A DNA stretch of 64,000 nucleotides from the NCBI RefSeq assembly GCF_900110165.1, contig NZ_FOCQ01000001.1, positions 300,624-364,623 of the forward strand, given 5' to 3'. The notes beneath the pieces were generated by a model. That model was given only the letters and a program-made list of their open reading frames with translations. It was not told the DNA's origin and did no database searches. The position numbers were made by a program, and so were the translations under genes. The stretch's first letter is position 1, and the number at the start of each line of letters is the position of its first letter. The DNA is from Lihuaxuella thermophila. Its GTDB lineage: Bacteria > Bacillota > Bacilli > Thermoactinomycetales > Thermoactinomycetaceae. Positions 39,521 through 47,555 of this stretch are shown here, one piece after another.

Positions 39521-40078
39521 TTGAAAACTCTTGTGATCGTAGCACACCCTAGCATGGAAACATCCCTCATCAATAAGCGCTGGGTAGAGGAACTCAAAAA
39601 ATATCCGGAAAAGTATACTGTACACGAACTGTATAAGGTTTATCCTGATGAAAACATCGACGTGGAAAAAGAACAAAAATTGGTTGAATCGCATGGTAAT
39701 CTTGTTTTCCAGTTCCCGATCTATTGGTTTAATTGTCCGCCTCTTCTTAAAAAATGGTTTGACGATGTTTTAACGTATGGGTGGGCATACGGTTCAACTG
39801 GGCATCAATTAAAGCATCGTAAAGTTGCTTTAGGTGTGTCTGCAGGAATCAAGCGAGAAGATTATAGTGAACAGGGAAGGTATCGCTATACACTTGAACA
39901 GTTATTATCTCCTTTTGAAACTACCTTCCTGTACTGCAATGCAGATTATCGTTCGTTCTTTGCGTTTTATGGAACAGAAAATGAGCCTGGTGAAAATCAG
40001 CCTGGTGCAGAAAATACGAGGTCAAGCATATTGGATAAAAGCGCACAAGATTATTTGAATTTTATTGACAACCTGTAA
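39521..40078 (+). CDS. NAD(P)H quinone oxidoreductase, flavodoxin-like (KefF/YwrO family)
   Basis: A 185-residue flavodoxin-fold reductase: LVIVAHPSMETSLIN (FMN phosphate loop), FQFPIYWFNCPPLLKKWFDDVLTYGWAYG, and LGVSAGIKREDY. The TTG start at 39521 follows AAGGAGG. It likely detoxifies quinones or electrophiles with two-electron reduction. Convergent with an HxlR-type regulator gene that probably controls it. Confidence 0.86.
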   Translation: MKTLVIVAHPSMETSLINKRWVEELKKYPEKYTVHELYKVYPDENIDVEKEQKLVESHGNLVFQFPIYWFNCPPLLKKWFDDVLTYGWAYGSTGHQLKHRKVALGVSAGIKREDYSEQGRYRYTLEQLLSPFETTFLYCNADYRSFFAFYGTENEPGENQPGAENTRSSILDKSAQDYLNFIDNL

Positions 40079-40106
40079 TAAGTCCGCTTTGCGAACGCTA
40101 CAAAAA

Positions 40107-40142
40107 AGGAAGTATTTCCTGATTCAGGAGATACTTCTTTTG
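40107..40142. terminator. terminator between quinone reductase and HxlR gene
   Basis: AAAGGAAGTAT / ATACTTCTTTT with an inner TCCTG/CAGGA pair, convergent genes on both sides. Confidence 0.78.
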
Positions 40143-40163
40143 ATTTCAACAAAATTGCAATGA

Positions 40164-40526
40164 CTACCGCTGTGAAGCTTCCGGAGCTGGCAACCGGTTT
40201 TTCTCTCCCCACTCGCACATCATATGTAACACGGGAATGAGAGAAAGGCCACGTTCGGATAATGAATATTCAACTTTTGGAGGTATTTGGGGAAACTCCT
40301 GGCGAATGATAAGGCCATCCGTCTCCAGCTCTTTTAACATGATGCTTAGCGTTTTAAAGGAAATAGTACCGATCCGCCGCTTCAGCTCATTGAACCGCAT
40401 GACCTTATTTTCAAACAACCAATACAGAATGATCATTTTATATTTTCCACCTATAACGGACAACGTGTATCCAAAGCCGGTGTCTTTTAGCTCCACACCA
40501 CTTGGAACACAGGTTTCACGCATCAT
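40164..40526 (-). CDS. HxlR-family transcriptional regulator
   Basis: A 120-residue winged-helix protein: YTLSVIGGKYKMIILYWLFENKVMRFNELKRRI and FKTLSIMLKELETDGLI then VEYSLSERG, the HxlR signature. A cysteine at residue 6 (RETCVPSG) matches the redox-active Cys of YodB/HypR-type regulators. It probably senses quinones or disulfide stress and controls the convergent oxidoreductase. Confidence 0.85.
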   Translation of the reverse strand: MMRETCVPSGVELKDTGFGYTLSVIGGKYKMIILYWLFENKVMRFNELKRRIGTISFKTLSIMLKELETDGLIIRQEFPQIPPKVEYSLSERGLSLIPVLHMMCEWGEKNRLPAPEASQR

Positions 40527-40783
40527 TTACACTCTCCTTTTGGTAAGTACATGATACAACTATGCATACTTTACAATATCATAATGCAAGCTGATCGAAA
40601 GGATGTAAATGCACACAAACAGATGAATGTTTCTATATAGAATCAAATTGACAAGCTGCATCGGCATACCCATATAGCAGGGGGTGCTTCAGATGCAGGT
40701 CATCATGATTGAGGGAGAAGCAACTGAACGGATTCGGATGGATTGTTACTGTTATTTTACGCACAAATATCGAAAGGAGAAGC

Positions 40784-42298
40784 TTGAAGTTGATCGGCAT
40801 ATACGCCCGTGTCAGTACGGAGGAATCCGCCAGGAAAGGGTACAGCATCAAGGATCAATTATCAGATTGCCGGAAAAAAGCTCAAACAACAGATGCGATT
40901 GAATATGTAGACGAAGGGATTTCGGGTGAGTTTCTCGACCGGCCAGCCTTGACAAGATTGAGGGAAGATGTCAGAAAAGGGTTGATTACAAAGGTTGTTT
41001 GTTTGGACCCGGACCGGCTGTCACGCAAATTGATGAACCAATTGATTATCTCGGAGGAATTTGAGAGGAGAGGGGTTGAGTTAGTTTTCGTTAACGGGGA
41101 ATATGCAAAAACCCCGGAAGGCCAGTTGTTCTATAGCATGCGTGGGGCCATATCTGAATTTGAGAAGGCCAAGATCAATGAACGGATGAGCAGGGGAAGA
41201 AGAGAGAAAGCCCGCCAGGGAAAAGTAGTAAAAGACCCCAAAATATACGGTTATGATTATGATAAAGAAACGGAACAATTAGTTATTAATGAAGAGGAAG
41301 CAAAGGTTGTCCGGCTGATTTTTGATCTTTTCACAAAACCAAATGATCAAGTGAACGGCATGAATGGAATCGCCCATTATTTGACTAAAAAGAGAATACC
41401 GACCAAACGGGGTGCAACGGTTTGGCATCGCCAGGTGGTACGGCAATTGCTAATGAATCGAGCCTATATCGGGGAGTTTTATCAGAATCGTTGGAATACG
41501 GAGGGGATGTTGGGAAACAAATTTAAAGATCCGGAAGAGCGGGTTTCCATGCGGTTGAGACCCGAAGAAGAGTGGATCAAGATCCCTTGCCCTGCCATTA
41601 TCGATGAAACTACCTTTCATCATGCGCAGAAATTATTGAGTGAATCGAGAAGGCGTTGGGCCAAAAAAAGCAAGCATCCATATTTATTAAGCGGGCTTCT
41701 CAGATGTGGCGACTGTAAAAACACGATGACCGGCCGTAAAGCAAAAAACTGGGGAAAATATGTGTTTCAGTATACGGACAGGAAAAACTTTTCCGGGGCA
41801 AAGAATCCGGGATGCGGTCGCTCGGTCTCTTGTGAAAAGCTTGACCATCATGTCTGGGAACAGATTGTCAATTGGCTGAATCAACCTGACGAGATTGCGG
41901 TAGCTGCAGCAAGTATAACGGACAATCCAAACTCAAAATCTATTGAGGAAGCGGATCTTGAGAGGTTAGAAAAAGAAATCGAAAAGGCCAGGGCAGGAAG
42001 AAAGCGTCTGTTTAAGATGTTTCAGGAAGAACCGGATCTGGAGGCAGAAATCCGCCAGGAAATCAGAGAGCTGAAGGAACGGGAAGATGAGCTAATCAGG
42101 CAGATTCATGATTTAAAGGATCATAAAAAACAGAATGATGAGATCTGTTATACGTATGAACTGATGAAAGAAGCTGCCGAGCATTATCTGGTCAAGGGAA
42201 CGGATGATCTTACCTTTGAAGACAAAAGGGAACTGATCCGACAAGTCGTAAGGGAAATCGTTGTTTTTGAAGACCGTGTAGAGATCTACACGTTTTAA
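40784..42298 (+). CDS. spoIVCA: large serine recombinase of element 2 (SpoIVCA-like)
   Basis: A 504-residue recombinase strongly resembling SpoIVCA: IGIYARVS (nucleophile Ser11), YVDEGISGEFLDRPALTRLR, LDPDRLSRKLMNQLIISEEF, FVNGEYAKTPEGQLFYSMRG and VWHRQVVRQLLMN line up with the Bacillus protein as I know it. A zinc ribbon (CGDCKNTMTG) and a long coiled coil follow. The start is taken as TTG 40784 with AAGGAG just upstream. The stop lies about 34 bases before sigK fragment 3, so it sits at the right end of element 2. It should excise this element in the mother cell. Confidence 0.9.
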   Translation: MKLIGIYARVSTEESARKGYSIKDQLSDCRKKAQTTDAIEYVDEGISGEFLDRPALTRLREDVRKGLITKVVCLDPDRLSRKLMNQLIISEEFERRGVELVFVNGEYAKTPEGQLFYSMRGAISEFEKAKINERMSRGRREKARQGKVVKDPKIYGYDYDKETEQLVINEEEAKVVRLIFDLFTKPNDQVNGMNGIAHYLTKKRIPTKRGATVWHRQVVRQLLMNRAYIGEFYQNRWNTEGMLGNKFKDPEERVSMRLRPEEEWIKIPCPAIIDETTFHHAQKLLSESRRRWAKKSKHPYLLSGLLRCGDCKNTMTGRKAKNWGKYVFQYTDRKNFSGAKNPGCGRSVSCEKLDHHVWEQIVNWLNQPDEIAVAAASITDNPNSKSIEEADLERLEKEIEKARAGRKRLFKMFQEEPDLEAEIRQEIRELKEREDELIRQIHDLKDHKKQNDEICYTYELMKEAAEHYLVKGTDDLTFEDKRELIRQVVREIVVFEDRVEIYTF

Positions 42299-42326
42299 TC
42301 ATCCCTTCGCAACACTAATGACATTA

Positions 42327-42344
42327 GCATCGAAATCCTCATGC
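42327..42344 (+). promoter_or_regulatory. right attachment-site hybrid of element 2
   Basis: GCAT and ATGC flank CGAAATCCTC; the dyad centre lies between 42335 and 42336, the same base step as the centre of the left junction when the two are aligned. Confidence 0.5.
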
Positions 42345-42478
42345 ATCTGCGATCGCTCAAAAAAGCCCGCAAAGATGTTTCCCTGCATGATCCGATCGGC
42401 ACAGATAAGGAAGGGAATGAGTTCCCCCTTACTATTTATCTGTGCAATATTATACCTAAATTTTCGGATAAAGTCTAA
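42332..42478 (+). CDS. sigK: sigK fragment 3: region 2/3 linker
   Basis: The frame reads [20 protein letters not shown] and [10 protein letters not shown], the conserved segment that follows ENEILM in SigK. After GNE (codon ending 42421) it changes to FPLTIYLCN and stops at 42478; ISLIDV would be expected. The remaining third of SigK (regions 3 and 4) is nowhere in the window on either strand, so it lies beyond the right edge or is lost. Confidence 0.92.
   Translation, partial: EILMHLRSLKKARKDVSLHDPIGTDKEGNEFPLTIYLCNIIPKFSDKV
42400..42444 (+). promoter_or_regulatory. left attachment-site hybrid of element 3
   Basis: CACAGATAA at 42400-42408 and TTATCTGTG at 42436-42444 are perfect inverted repeats; inside them GGGAA / TTCCC and AAGG / CCTT add symmetry around AATGAG at 42416-42421. 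The left half is sigK coding sequence and the right half belongs to the element. A roughly 45-base dyad around the break is typical of serine recombinase sites. Confidence 0.65.
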
Positions 42479-43994
42479 GGGAAAACTCATCTCCCGATTG
42501 CCATTTTTCTTTTTTATATTCACAATGGTCAAGGATACTTTTAAGGAGAGTGTTCTTTATTTTTGGATCATCTGTCTCCCGATAAAGATGGAGGACGTTT
42601 TCAATCTTGGGTATGATTTCGTTTTGAGCTTGCATCCTCTCCGTTTCCTCTTCAAGCTCCTGTTGTGCTTTTTCAATTGCCTCTCTAACTGTATTGATCC
42701 GGTGCGCAATATTGTTCGATCGTTCGATATATGTTTCCTCATCATAAATGCCACGTTCCAGAAGATCATGAAGACGGCCTTTTTGTGTTTCCAGGTTTTT
42801 GAGTTCCTGTACCAGATTCTTAATTGTCACCTGGTAAAGCTCGATTTTCTGATTGTTATCTACAGCACTCTTTTTGTCCCATTGCAATTTGTAATCGCTC
42901 AACCAATCTTCAAGGCTATCGATCAGGCGCGCCTCGACAAATTCAAAGCGGGTGCTCTTGTTGTCGCAGAATCTGTTATAGCATATAAGATGTGGTTTTT
43001 GATTGGTATACGGCCTTTGAACCATCGATGCTCCACACTTACCGCATTTAATAATACCTGCCAACGGATTTGTAATCCCGTTTTCAAGCTGGTAGGGAGG
43101 ATGATACCTTCTCTTTAATATGTCCTGAGCCTTTAAAAATGTCTCCATAGAGACCAACGGCTCATGTTTTCCTTCAACATCGATCCATTCAGATTGAGGA
43201 CGTGTCTTTGATTCTCGTCTTTTTAACGGATTTGACGGCTTCTTGTATTCTTTCTTCTTCCATTGAATCCGGCCGGCATAAACTGCGTTTTTGAGAACTG
43301 CCAATACGCTTGCACTCGTCCATTTGTTTCCGGTGTACGAACGATATCCAAGTTCATTTAGTTTGTTGGCTATTTTAGCTGAACCCAACCGCTCATTTGG
43401 GTCATCGGTCGTATACCATTCAAAGATCAGTTTTACTACGGGGGCCTGATCTGGATCGGGAACCAGGTATCTACCCTTTTGATCTTCCTGAATCTGATAG
43501 CCGTAGGGTGGTCGGGTTGCTATGTAATTCCCATCCTGAATCGACCGAATTCTACCACCCTGCAGTCGGCGGGTAATGACCTTAAGTTCCTTCCGGGCCA
43601 TAAACGCCTCGAATTCACTGTACTCTTCATCAAACTCGTCCTGGAGATCATAAACCTTTCGCGGAGTGATGATCTTTGTTCCGGATTTCTGGAACGTCTC
43701 CAGAATAATTCCCTGTTCTCGCATATTCCCGCGTCCAAGACGGTCCATATCCATGACGAGAACAGCATCATAAAGGCCATTTTCGACTTCCTCAAGAAGC
43801 TTCATCATTTCGGGGCGGTGAATAAGGCTTTCACCGGATACTATCTCTTGCCGGATCTTAACGATGTTCAACCCTTTTTGTTTGGCGAGTTGAAGCAGAG
43901 TTTTTTTATGCTTGGCAAGGGTTTCCCCTTCTCCACGGGCTTCAGCTTCAATGTCTGCCCTGGATTTCCTGAGATACATACAGACTCTTTCCAT
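42456..43994 (-). CDS. large serine recombinase of element 3
   Basis: A 512-residue recombinase on the reverse strand: [12 protein letters not shown] (nucleophile Ser11), [35 protein letters not shown], zinc ribbon [13 protein letters not shown], and coiled coils near residues 380-450. It is of the phage-integrase/TndX-like type with YLRKSR instead of YARVS, clearly distinct from the other two. Start at 43994 after AAAGGTG. Its 3' end runs into the foreign tail of sigK fragment 3 on the opposite strand, placing it at the left end of element 3. Confidence 0.9.
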   Translation of the reverse strand: MERVCMYLRKSRADIEAEARGEGETLAKHKKTLLQLAKQKGLNIVKIRQEIVSGESLIHRPEMMKLLEEVENGLYDAVLVMDMDRLGRGNMREQGIILETFQKSGTKIITPRKVYDLQDEFDEEYSEFEAFMARKELKVITRRLQGGRIRSIQDGNYIATRPPYGYQIQEDQKGRYLVPDPDQAPVVKLIFEWYTTDDPNERLGSAKIANKLNELGYRSYTGNKWTSASVLAVLKNAVYAGRIQWKKKEYKKPSNPLKRRESKTRPQSEWIDVEGKHEPLVSMETFLKAQDILKRRYHPPYQLENGITNPLAGIIKCGKCGASMVQRPYTNQKPHLICYNRFCDNKSTRFEFVEARLIDSLEDWLSDYKLQWDKKSAVDNNQKIELYQVTIKNLVQELKNLETQKGRLHDLLERGIYDEETYIERSNNIAHRINTVREAIEKAQQELEEETERMQAQNEIIPKIENVLHLYRETDDPKIKNTLLKSILDHCEYKKEKWQSGDEFSLRLYPKI

Positions 43995-44067
43995 TAGGTT
44001 CACCTTTTACATAGTAAATTTTCCATGCCAGTCCACTTCCATCTCCTGCATAGAGATAATTGAGGTG

Positions 44068-44280
44068 ATGATCGTGCAGGGAGAAGGAAGTCGTAAAACG
44101 GATCGACAGTACACGATTGGAAAGACAAGAATAGAAATCATCGCTCCCCAAATCACCGATGAGGAACGGCAACGTAGAGTAGATGAATTGCAGAGTATTA
44201 TCTGGGCATTATGGGATTCATTATCAGAATATGAAAAAGAAAAGATCATTAGAAAGTATAACACAGATAAAGATGAGTAG
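44068..44280 (+). CDS. small protein divergent from recombinase 3
   Basis: A 70-residue protein starting MIVQGEGSRKTDRQYTIGKT, with a helical acidic/basic second half (ERQRRVDELQSIIWALWD...). GAGGTG lies before the ATG. Divergent from the recombinase with 70 bases between starts. Candidate accessory factor or regulator of excision; no family recalled. Confidence 0.55.
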   Translation: MIVQGEGSRKTDRQYTIGKTRIEIIAPQITDEERQRRVDELQSIIWALWDSLSEYEKEKIIRKYNTDKDE

Positions 44281-44311
44281 GGTCACTCATTGGGAAGTAC
44301 AGAGAGTGAGG

Positions 44312-44338
44312 AAGCCGGCACGTTGTCCGGCTTTTGTT
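44312..44338 (+). terminator. terminator after small protein gene
   Basis: AAGCCGG / CCGGCTT with an 8-base loop and T-rich tail. Confidence 0.75.
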
Positions 44339-44377
44339 GTTGGATTTTACCTGTTTTTCTTATCATGGGGAAAGTGG

Positions 44378-44405
44378 TATAATCAAAAATACGAACGGAT
44401 GTTCC
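44378..44405 (+). promoter_or_regulatory. orphan promoter with LexA/DinR box
   Basis: A TATAAT element is followed by CGAACGGATGTTCC, which fits the Bacillus SOS box CGAACRNRYGTTYG at 13 of 14 positions. LexA boxes commonly sit just downstream of the -10. No intact gene follows: the next 250 bases hold only a holin remnant. It is probably a leftover promoter of a phage SOS gene. Confidence 0.6.
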
Positions 44406-44647
44406 TGTTCGTTTTCTACTTAGGTAATTTGTCCGGATTGGTTAAAGGTTGATTACCAATTTCATCAGTTTCACTTTTGATAAAAGGTTTATTACCAACT
44501 TCTCCATTTTTTACATTATGTTGAATTCCCAATGCACTTAGATTAATTTTTTTGTCTTGATGTTTATCTGGAGAGATTATTGAGATTTCGGGTTCTTGTG
44601 ATCTAGAGCCTAATGATAAATCTAACAAGTCGGGAACAAATACATAA

Positions 44648-44779
44648 ATTTTTGTCGCTGCCAATGAAGCGCTTAGCATATTGGAGAATAGCGGAAGGTT
44701 GGGAATGCCGGTTCCACCGGTTGTCCGGCAAGCAGTAGAAGTGCTAAAAGGTAAGGACAAAAATAAGGAGGATGCCTAA
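44648..44779 (+). pseudogene. phage holin, C-terminal remnant
   Basis: The frame reads AANEALSILENSGRLGMPVP and ends in ...VEVLKGKDKNKEDA, the typical C-terminus of phage-type holins of the Hol44/holin_4 class. An in-frame stop precedes it and no N-terminal membrane helices exist upstream. Its TAA overlaps the amidase ATG (TAATG), the standard holin-amidase coupling. Confidence 0.6.
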
Positions 44780-45564
44780 TGACAGTTAAAATCATGATCG
44801 ATCCAGGTCATGGTGGAAACGATCCTGGAGCGATGGGGAATGGTCTCCGTGAAAAGGATTTGACGCTGGCGATCAGTAAGGCAATCAAAAAAGAATTGGT
44901 CAATTACGAGGGTGTGGAAGTCCGTCTCACCCGGGAAGACGACCGATACCTGTCTCTGGCGGACCGTTGCGCGATGGCCAACCGCTGGGGAGCTGACTTT
45001 TTCCTGAGCATCCATATCAACTCAGGCGGCGGTAACGGGTTTGAATCTTATGTATATCGGGCGGCATCCGCCAAGTCCAGAACAGCGCAAGATCAGATTC
45101 ATGCCGCAGTAACGGCTGTCACCAACGCAAAGGGATGGAAGGACCGAGGCAAGAAAGAAGCCGGATTTTATGTGATTAAGAATACAAGAATGCCCGCTCT
45201 GTTAACAGAAAACGGCTTTATTGATACGGAAGGGAACGCGGACGACTTAAAACAGGCCGGTTTTATCCAGGCGTTAGCTGTTGCCCATGCTAAGGGGATC
45301 GCTGCGGCGTTCGGGCTTAAACGGAAAGCAGCTACTCCAACGCCGGAACAAAAAATAGAGGACAGGTATGATATGTCCTATCTAAAAGGATACGAGCTTG
45401 AAGGGTTACGTAGCAGCCGGCATGCAGATGAACTTATGCCTTATCTTGAATGGGCAATGGACGCTCACGCTCAATGTGTCTTAATTCTTCGCAGGGACTT
45501 TGATCTAAGGCACTTACAAAATGCTTTAAATAAGATGTTTCCCGATAATGTACCAAAGAGTTAG
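44779..45564 (+). CDS. N-acetylmuramoyl-L-alanine amidase (phage lysin)
   Basis: A 261-residue Amidase_3 enzyme: zinc ligands in MIDPGHGGNDPG and FLSIHINSGG and catalytic Glu in LLTENGFID. It cleaves the amide between MurNAc and the stem peptide. The last 65 residues (YDMSYLKGYELEGLRSS...) form a separate C-terminal domain, also found in the truncated copy at 51432. Ribosome site AAGGAGG. Part of a holin-lysin module whose holin is broken. Confidence 0.9.
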   Translation: MTVKIMIDPGHGGNDPGAMGNGLREKDLTLAISKAIKKELVNYEGVEVRLTREDDRYLSLADRCAMANRWGADFFLSIHINSGGGNGFESYVYRAASAKSRTAQDQIHAAVTAVTNAKGWKDRGKKEAGFYVIKNTRMPALLTENGFIDTEGNADDLKQAGFIQALAVAHAKGIAAAFGLKRKAATPTPEQKIEDRYDMSYLKGYELEGLRSSRHADELMPYLEWAMDAHAQCVLILRRDFDLRHLQNALNKMFPDNVPKS

Positions 45565-45659
45565 AAAGGAAATTATTTCTTTTTAGGGAAAAAGAATAAT
45601 TGACCAAAGACCAAGACTTGTAAATAGATAACTCCCAACACCTTTAAAAAGAATAAATA

Positions 45660-45700
45660 AGCCAGCCGATCGACGGCTAGCTTTAGCTTAAAGTTTTTTA
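45660..45700 (+). terminator. probable terminator after amidase
   Basis: AGCCAGCCG / CGGCTAGCT imperfect stem about 95 bases after the stop, followed by a T-containing tail. Confidence 0.45.
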
Positions 45701-45746
45701 CATTTTTAGGCTAAAAGAGTTTTATAAAAAAATGATATTAAAACAC

Positions 45747-46973
45747 CAGGCGTGTTGATTTACCAAAATTAAGGATAAAAATACCGGATACATGCCTGTA
45801 GAAATTCATAGATCGTTTGGAGCCATTAAGCTGGAAGTTCCCTTAACCAAAGCTTTCGGAAAAAATCGATTCTAGAGATCGAACAGTAGGCTGGGCGGGT
45901 GTGGAGATACAACCACTGAACGAGAGCATAAGCAAGTAAAGCCGCATAAAGCTGGCCATAGACAGCGTTTGGAGTGGTTCCGAACAACCGAGTTACATTT
46001 AGATGCTGTTTAATCCAACGAAAAAACAGCTCCACTTGCCAACGAGCCCGATACAGGTCGGCAATGACTTCTGGCTTCACTGGTAAATTAGTAGCTACGT
46101 GAATGATGTTCCCTTCTAAATCTACAAAACTCACAATTCGAAAGGGGTTCTTCGTCTTCACAGAATCCGTTCCGACATAAGCCATTACATCGCCTACGAT
46201 ATTTGAATGGGAATCGATAGAAGGAAGGGATTGTGTTTCTTGAATCACTGTATTTTTCTTTAAGCGAATCACAAAAAAATGGTTCTCCTCTTGAAGTGAA
46301 TCCATTCGTTCATATTTGGAATATCCGCGATCACAAATAAAAATGGAGGGAGATCCCGTTAGCAATTGGGAAGCGACTTCGGAATCATGTTGCAACGCAA
46401 CTGATTCTTCCACTCGTTTCGGAAGCAAGCTAGTCACATCGAAGGAAACATGCAATTTGACACCTGCTTTTTCACCCCGATAGTAAGCCCATGGGAGCCT
46501 TCCGGCTCCTACTGTCATCGTAGTCGAATCAGTGGCGAGGATAGGTAAATCCAGTTTTCGAAGGGTGCTTCGATTACATTTGCCAAGAAAAAGATGAAAG
46601 AGTTCTTTGAAGAACGAATAAGGAACTTCTTACGCTTTCTTCGAAAGCGTGGAATAATCTACTGCTACGAGATCCGTATGTGATTTCATTTTGTCCTCGC
46701 TATCCCGAAAACCACTCCATTTTTCTATGGAGGAAGCGATCCAATACTTCAACAATTCCTGAACTGTAAACTTTCGCGCTGGGTCTCGATAATCTACCAT
46801 TTCTAGTATTTCAGAAATCTCTTTCCTGCAAATAAATGATTGTAAAGATCGGAAAAGAGTGTTAACTTGTTTCATAAAGACACCTCTTTTCTGGTTTTGT
46901 GGGCAACTTAACCTTTAAACAAAGAGGTGTCTTTTCCTTTTTTCTTCCTATTGATGGCTAATCAACACGCCTG
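45747..46973 (-). mobile_element. IS4-family insertion sequence
   Basis: CAGGCGTGTTGATT at 45747-45760 and its exact inverse AATCAACACGCCTG at 46960-46973 bound a 1227-base unit holding one transposase gene. No target duplication is obvious at the edges. Confidence 0.85.
45826..46875 (-). pseudogene. IS4-family transposase, interrupted by one in-frame stop
   Basis: A 350-codon DDE transposase. The catalytic residues are seen in ILATDSTT, FICDRGYSK and the YREK signature YRARWQVELFFRWIK. A single TAA at 46630 follows STLSKKA, and the same frame then continues as EVPYSFFKELFHLF through to the C-terminus. Apart from this stop the gene is intact, so inactivation is recent, unless it is a read error. 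Confidence 0.82.
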
Positions 46974-46979
46974 ACATTA

Positions 46980-47369
46980 CTATTTATTCTTTTTTTTAAA
47001 CTTCATTAATACTTCATCTATAACAAAAAAAATAATTGCAATAATTACTGGTAAAGATGGAAACTCTAAAAACCGAGAAAGATCATTCATGAAAATTGCA
47101 TTACCAATCATGCCAAATAAAATATAGAGTACTCCTTTAAGAAACGAGGACCATTTTTTAATATATCTGTCTACTACAAAATCAATACAAATAGATGATA
47201 CTACCCCATACCCAAAAATACCTAAAAATGAGAAAAAACCTGTAATTATTGTAAAAAAGATAATATCTTCCTTATGAAAGGAGTTTATTAGCCCATTTAA
47301 AACATTGAAACTAAGAAAAATAAGCCAAGTAATTAAAGCACTAAACAACTTTCTCGGAAGACTCCTCAT
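46980..47369 (-). CDS. small integral membrane protein
   Basis: A 129-residue protein with four predicted membrane helices and a lysine-rich C-terminus (MKFKKKNK). Its stop is only about 7 bases from the IS end. AT-rich like the next two genes. No family recognised; size and topology are compatible with an immunity or holin-like protein, without proof. Confidence 0.55.
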   Translation of the reverse strand: MRSLPRKLFSALITWLIFLSFNVLNGLINSFHKEDIIFFTIITGFFSFLGIFGYGVVSSICIDFVVDRYIKKWSSFLKGVLYILFGMIGNAIFMNDLSRFLEFPSLPVIIAIIFFVIDEVLMKFKKKNK

Positions 47370-47466
47370 ATTAATTTCTCCTTTTCCTTGAATAATCGTC
47401 TGGGTACATTACTTGATGACCAAACCATGAGTAGCATTAAAGATTTAAACGGCATAAAAGCCGACA

Positions 47467-47494
47467 ATAGCCGGTTTTATTTTAAACCGGCTAT
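47467..47494. terminator. perfect hairpin
   Basis: ATAGCCGGTTT / AAACCGGCTAT, an 11-base perfect stem with a 6-base loop. It lies between the membrane protein gene and the end of the wall-binding protein gene; likely a terminator for the latter. Confidence 0.7.
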
Positions 47495-47555
47495 GTCAGG
47501 GAGATGTCTCCATTGTTAATTAATTTTTTAGCGACATTTTTTAAGACAGAAAATT

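Larger units (their letters stand above)
28423..42335 (+). mobile_element. sigK intervening element 2 (about 13.9 kb)
   Basis: Bounded by sigK fragments 2 and 3. Joining after GAG-A at 28422 to TC-CTC-ATG at 42336 gives E-I-L-M-H-L in frame. The right end carries the recombinase most similar to SpoIVCA of Bacillus subtilis, and the insertion point (ENEIL) agrees with the classic skin position as I recall it. Cargo includes KimA with its riboswitch, cadCA, an extra hfq, selO and a redox pair. Confidence 0.85.

Noticed and set aside
40693..40900. Small frame upstream of and overlapping recombinase 2
   Set aside because: It begins MQVIMIEGEA, faintly like the 44068 protein, but most of it lies out of frame within the recombinase gene, so it was not called.
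16725..42478. Explaining the sigK pieces as mis-assembly or unrelated sigma-factor paralogues
   Set aside because: The three pieces are non-overlapping, collinear, in one orientation, and each break is bordered by a serine recombinase gene. Chance or paralogy would not give this, though long reads should still confirm it.
44437..44760. Reverse-strand frame of about 114 codons
   Set aside because: Its start lies antisense to the holin remnant, and nothing about the product is recognisable; it may contain the end of a lost gene but cannot be supported.
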